A DNA stretch of 16,259 nt from Caryophanales bacterium UBA5732 (GTDB taxonomy: Bacteria; Bacillota_I; Bacilli_A; Izemoplasmatales; Hujiaoplasmataceae): contig DIGC01000072.1 in the NCBI GenBank assembly GCA_002419445.1, forward strand, positions 5,107-21,365, written 5' to 3'. Positions within the stretch are counted from its first letter, which is position 1. The number at the start of each line of letters is the position of its first letter. The translations under genes and the position numbers were made by a program. Below, in pieces: positions 14,299-16,259 of this stretch. The notes under the pieces are model-generated. The model did no database searches and was not told the origin of the DNA. It saw only the letters and a list, made by a program, of their open reading frames with translations.

Positions 14299-14987
14299 AA
14301 GACCCTTATTTATATGAAGATTCTGATATTCTAATTAATAAAGCGAACATCAAAGACAAAATTCTACTGGATGAATTTGAAAATCGTATGACAACGCTTG
14401 GATTAATTGCAATTCTAAAAACGGATATTAAGATTATTGATGTTAAAGATATTTATCAAATCCATAAAACATTATTTTCAAATGTTTATGATTGGGCAGG
14501 ACAGAAACGAACGATTAATATATTCAAAAACGAACCTATTTTGAATGGCTTGAGTGTCGATTACACGAACTTTAATCAAATAAACAAGGAACTAGAGACA
14601 GTAAAAGCCACATATTTTAAGCAGAAATGGGAACTCCTTTCTAAAGAAGATTTTATGCATCTATTTACAAGAATGATTGCAAAGATTTGGCAAATACATC
14701 CATTCAGGGAAGGAAACACAAGAGTTATATCGACATTTGGATTATTGTTTTTGAAGCAAAATGGATACAAATTTGATGTCAATATTATTGCAAAAAATGC
14801 AAAGTATTTTAGAAATGCACTTGTTATGGCATCTCTTAATGAATACGCTGAATATCATTATCTTCAAAATATTTTGGTAGATGCCGTTGAAAGTAAACTT
14901 TTAGAACCAAGTTCCTCTAAATTCAATAAGATTAAAAATTACGATGTTAATCAGTATGAATACAATTATCATGAGGTAAAAAAATGA
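14295..14987 (+). CDS. Fic/Doc-type protein with variant motif HPFREGNTR, predicted toxin
   Basis: A 230-residue Fic-domain protein, likely the toxin of a two-gene module, acting on a cytoplasmic target by nucleotide transfer. The FIC helix motif is HPFREGNTRV at residues 135-144. The catalytic His135, phosphate-loop Gly and Asn, and the final Arg143 are kept, but the usual second Gly is Thr. The preceding IAKIWQI and the beta-hairpin TINIFKNEPI (73-82) are typical of class I Fic toxins. No S/T-x-x-x-E-G/N inhibitory motif was seen in this chain. In the upstream antitoxin the nearest match is TGGKE followed by V, which is imperfect. The start overlaps the antitoxin stop (ATGA), and the stop overlaps the next gene's ATG, again ATGA. 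Confidence 0.86.
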   Translation: MKDPYLYEDSDILINKANIKDKILLDEFENRMTTLGLIAILKTDIKIIDVKDIYQIHKTLFSNVYDWAGQKRTINIFKNEPILNGLSVDYTNFNQINKELETVKATYFKQKWELLSKEDFMHLFTRMIAKIWQIHPFREGNTRVISTFGLLFLKQNGYKFDVNIIAKNAKYFRNALVMASLNEYAEYHYLQNILVDAVESKLLEPSSSKFNKIKNYDVNQYEYNYHEVKK

Positions 14988-14992
14988 AATAA
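14984..14992 (+). other. ATG-AAA-TAA: natural start of the phosphotransferase frame, stopped at codon 3
   Basis: The phosphotransferase frame can be read upstream of 15062 without a further stop, back to TAA at 14990-14992. The two codons before that are AAA and ATG. That ATG has a good ribosome site, GAGGT at 14973-14977, and overlaps the Fic stop. The intervening residues PDKWRETIDPFSLPYSNFIL look like genuine protein, so CAA to TAA at codon 3 is the simplest explanation. A regulatory two-codon mini-frame is the alternative. Confidence 0.7.
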
Positions 14993-15061
14993 CCAGATAA
15001 GTGGAGAGAAACAATTGATCCGTTTTCTTTACCATACTCAAACTTTATATTATCGGAAGTC

Positions 15062-15826
15062 TTGGGATATTCGCACGCGGGAAATGATGTGTTTTATGCC
15101 AAAGGGATTTATGAAAAGAAAGTAGTATTTTTTTTCATTAAAGTCGAAAGACAAGATAATGCTAATATAAGAAATGTAATTGAAACTCTTCATCAGTTAA
15201 ATCATCTTAATATCCCAAAAGTCATCGATTACGATGAACATAAGACATTCATGGTATCTATTGCTATTGATGGAGAAAGATTGTCAACAATAGTAGGCGA
15301 AAATTTAAAGAGCGAATCACTTGAGTTTATGGAAGAATATGGTGAGTTACTAGCTAGATTTCATTCAGTAAAAGGTGATTTCAAGCCCGTAGTTGATCGG
15401 AAGTTCTTCCATATCCAACCCAAAGAGTATTTTGAAAAACTGAATATCTCTTTTCTATGGGATTACTTAACTAACAACTCACCAGGAAAAGTGAATACAT
15501 GTTTCTGCCACGGAGATTTTCATTATGCAAATATATTATGGAAGAATCATCATATATCAGGAATACTAGATTTCGAATTATCAGGAATTGGGAACAAAGA
15601 ATTTGATATCGCATGGGCCATTATAAGAAGACCAGGACAAAAGTTTTTGAATACAAAGGAAGAAGTGCGGTTATTTCTAAAGGGCTATTCTAAAATGGGA
15701 ACTTACGTTTCCCATAATGTGATATATTATATGGCGTTAATCTATCAATATTTTTATCAAATAGGCAATGATGACCAAGAATATCAAACCTATGTATTTT
15801 CGTGGCTTGAAGAAAACTGTCAATAA
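15062..15826 (+). CDS. Aminoglycoside phosphotransferase-like kinase, N-terminus cut by a stop codon
   Basis: This is a member of the APH/choline-kinase-like family, which phosphorylates small alcohols or aminoglycosides with ATP. Catalytic motifs are intact: CHGDFHYANILW with His150, Asp152 and Asn157 counted from the TTG at 15062, and the metal-binding ILDFELSGIGNKEFDIAWAI with Asp170. The ATP-lobe strand ILSEVLGYSHAGNDVFYAKG begins upstream of 15062. The full frame from 14984 would make 280 residues, but is broken at codon 3. Without it the only start is TTG at 15062, which has no ribosome site and removes the first beta strand, so activity is doubtful. It is the third gene of the RelB-Fic operon. 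The substrate is unknown; an antibiotic is only one option. Confidence 0.8.
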   Translation: MGYSHAGNDVFYAKGIYEKKVVFFFIKVERQDNANIRNVIETLHQLNHLNIPKVIDYDEHKTFMVSIAIDGERLSTIVGENLKSESLEFMEEYGELLARFHSVKGDFKPVVDRKFFHIQPKEYFEKLNISFLWDYLTNNSPGKVNTCFCHGDFHYANILWKNHHISGILDFELSGIGNKEFDIAWAIIRRPGQKFLNTKEEVRLFLKGYSKMGTYVSHNVIYYMALIYQYFYQIGNDDQEYQTYVFSWLEENCQ

Positions 15827-15885
15827 ACATTTAGTCAAGAAATCATTTATAAATCGACACGATTGTGCATAAACTTGATTCTTTG

Positions 15886-15913
15886 TTGACATTTATAAAT
15901 TATGGGCTATACT
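15886..15913 (+). promoter_or_regulatory. Near-consensus promoter at the right intergenic repeat
   Basis: TTGACA (15886-15891), a 16-base spacer, and TATACT (15908-15913). Transcription would start near 15920 and first copy the folding repeat. The left repeat keeps the TATACT (13711-13716) but has no matching -35. The bases between the aph stop and here, 15827-15885, hold nothing I can name. Confidence 0.7.
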
Positions 15914-16014
15914 TTCACACCATGTCCTACAAAGGGCATGGTAAAGGACAATGGGACACTTTTAAGTGTTTTCACAAAAAAGTGCGTATTAATTTGTTCT
16001 ATTATGGCACCATA
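15905..16014. repeat. Intergenic repeat, right copy; possible structured RNA
   Basis: A single ~110-base copy of the module also found at 13708-13885. It can form TGTCCT (15923-15928) with AGGACA (15945-15950). Further along it can pair CACTTTT (15957-15963) with AAAAGTG (15978-15984), which competes with the smaller ACACTT/AAGTGT hairpin. TATGG/CCATA around 16004-16014 is a third. A 31-codon frame from 15922 ends at the same place but is not conserved in the left copy. It could be a leader RNA, small RNA, or recombination remnant. Confidence 0.6.
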
Positions 16015-16045
16015 TAAGAATGAAATAGCTTCCAAAAGTTGGAGA

Positions 16046-16063
16046 TATGGTATAATAACCATA
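16046..16063. promoter_or_regulatory. Extended -10 promoter inside a palindrome
   Basis: TATGGT (16046-16051) and ACCATA (16058-16063) are inverted around ATAATA. The sequence contains TGGTATAAT, a perfect extended -10 with its hexamer at 16051-16056. No good -35 is present. The layout resembles a repressor-controlled promoter for whatever lies to the right. Confidence 0.5.
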
Positions 16064-16088
16064 CTACTCTGATGAAGGGAGTTTTTTT
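16064..16088 (+). terminator. Weak hairpin and T-tract between promoter and recombinase fragment
   Basis: CTCT pairs with AGGG (one G-T pair) around GATGA, and AGT plus seven T residues follow. It resembles the GGGAGT-T8 end of the terminator at 13898. It lies downstream of the promoter at 16051 and before the ATG at 16094, so it may be an attenuator or a remnant. AAGGGAG is also the only ribosome-site-like sequence. Confidence 0.3.
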
Positions 16089-16093
16089 ATTTT

Positions 16094-16259
16094 ATGAGAT
16101 TAACACTAGAGCAAAAAATGTTTACGGATAATTATCTTAACCACACACTGATCAAGAATACAGGTCAAGTCCCTCAATATTATGTAGAAAATAATCATCC
16201 TGCTATCATTGATAAAGATATGTGGGACCTTGTTCAGATAGAACTTGAGAAAAGATTAG
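16094..16259 (+). CDS. Large serine recombinase-like fragment, cut by the right edge
   Basis: The 55 visible codons from the ATG include PQYYVENNHPAIIDKDMWDLVQIELEKR. This matches the Y-Y-V-E-N-S-H-x-x-I-I consensus in the middle of large serine recombinases, after the recombinase domain and near the zinc-ribbon region. The N-terminal catalytic resolvase domain is absent: a TGA at 16073-16075 lies in frame just upstream of the ATG. It is therefore a 5'-deleted remnant, unless an adjoining part is supplied elsewhere. The ribosome site is poor, with AAGGGAG 12 bases away across a T-tract. It runs off the window, so its length is unknown. Confidence 0.7.
   Translation, partial: MRLTLEQKMFTDNYLNHTLIKNTGQVPQYYVENNHPAIIDKDMWDLVQIELEKRL

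Noticed and set aside
15844..15900. Eleven-base direct repeat CATTTATAAAT around 15844 and 15890
   Set aside because: It is short and AT-rich, so chance is likely, although the second copy overlaps the promoter at 15886.
13708..16014. CRISPR array
   Set aside because: There are only two or three diverged, long, non-uniform repeats separated by whole genes, with no regular spacers and no cas genes.
11795..16014. Integron attC sites between cassettes
   Set aside because: The modular layout is suggestive, but I see no GTTRRRY-type core sites, no integron integrase, and the cassettes carry their own promoters.
15922..16017. 31-codon gene in the right intergenic repeat
   Set aside because: The matching frame in the left copy stops after nine codons and is not aligned beyond that, so protein conservation is not supported.
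1..16259. Mycoplasma-type genetic code (TGA as tryptophan)
   Set aside because: TGG encodes tryptophan throughout, and TGA terminates speA, both Fic genes and the RelB-like gene at sensible places.

Overview
The window suggests a low-GC, Gram-positive-derived bacterium. Candidates are a Bacillota lineage or an Acholeplasma/Izemoplasma-like mollicute. Genes are AT-rich, have good AGGAGG-type ribosome sites and use TGG for tryptophan. TGA is used as a normal stop (speA and both Fic genes end in it), so the Mycoplasma code does not apply. The glycolytic phosphofructokinase has pyrophosphate-type residues, which fits such anaerobes. The lineage is an inference from style only.

Bases 1-9750 look like ordinary chromosome. 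A 5'-cut glycine C-acetyltransferase gene (kbl) converges on a tightly packed minus-strand operon, speA-speB-sdaA (arginine decarboxylase, agmatinase, L-serine dehydratase). A shared hairpin terminator lies between them. Together these genes point to amino-acid catabolism and putrescine production from arginine. Divergent from speA is a 944-residue membrane-anchored surface protein made of three ~300-residue repeats, followed by an MscS-type channel and then the phosphofructokinase with its own promoter.

At 9752-9837 is a complete tRNA-Leu(GAG). Directly after its CCA end the character of the DNA changes. An Rhs gene without its 5' part begins at the last base of the tRNA, and everything to the right is accessory. 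This looks like an island or decayed element inserted at the tRNA 3' end. Its other end is not in the window.

The accessory part (9838-16259) is modular. (1) An Rhs C-terminal fragment with a glycine-rich hydrophobic tail, followed by a small membrane protein that could be its immunity partner. (2) A class II-like Fic protein with a winged-helix tail and a GNAT acetyltransferase, each preceded by nearly the same ~30-bp palindrome; the first palindrome overlaps a promoter. (3) A translationally coupled operon of a RelB/DinJ-like antitoxin, a Fic/Doc-type protein with a variant motif, and an aminoglycoside-phosphotransferase-like gene. The third gene has a stop at codon 3 of its natural reading frame. 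(4) The 5' part of an open frame resembling an internal piece of a large serine recombinase, running off the right edge. Modules 2/3 and 3/4 are separated by copies of a ~110-bp intergenic repeat that can fold. The right-hand copy has a near-consensus promoter.

The strongest candidates for something new are the palindrome-linked Fic/GNAT pair, the RelB-Fic-phosphotransferase operon, the repeated intergenic module and the tRNA/rhs junction.
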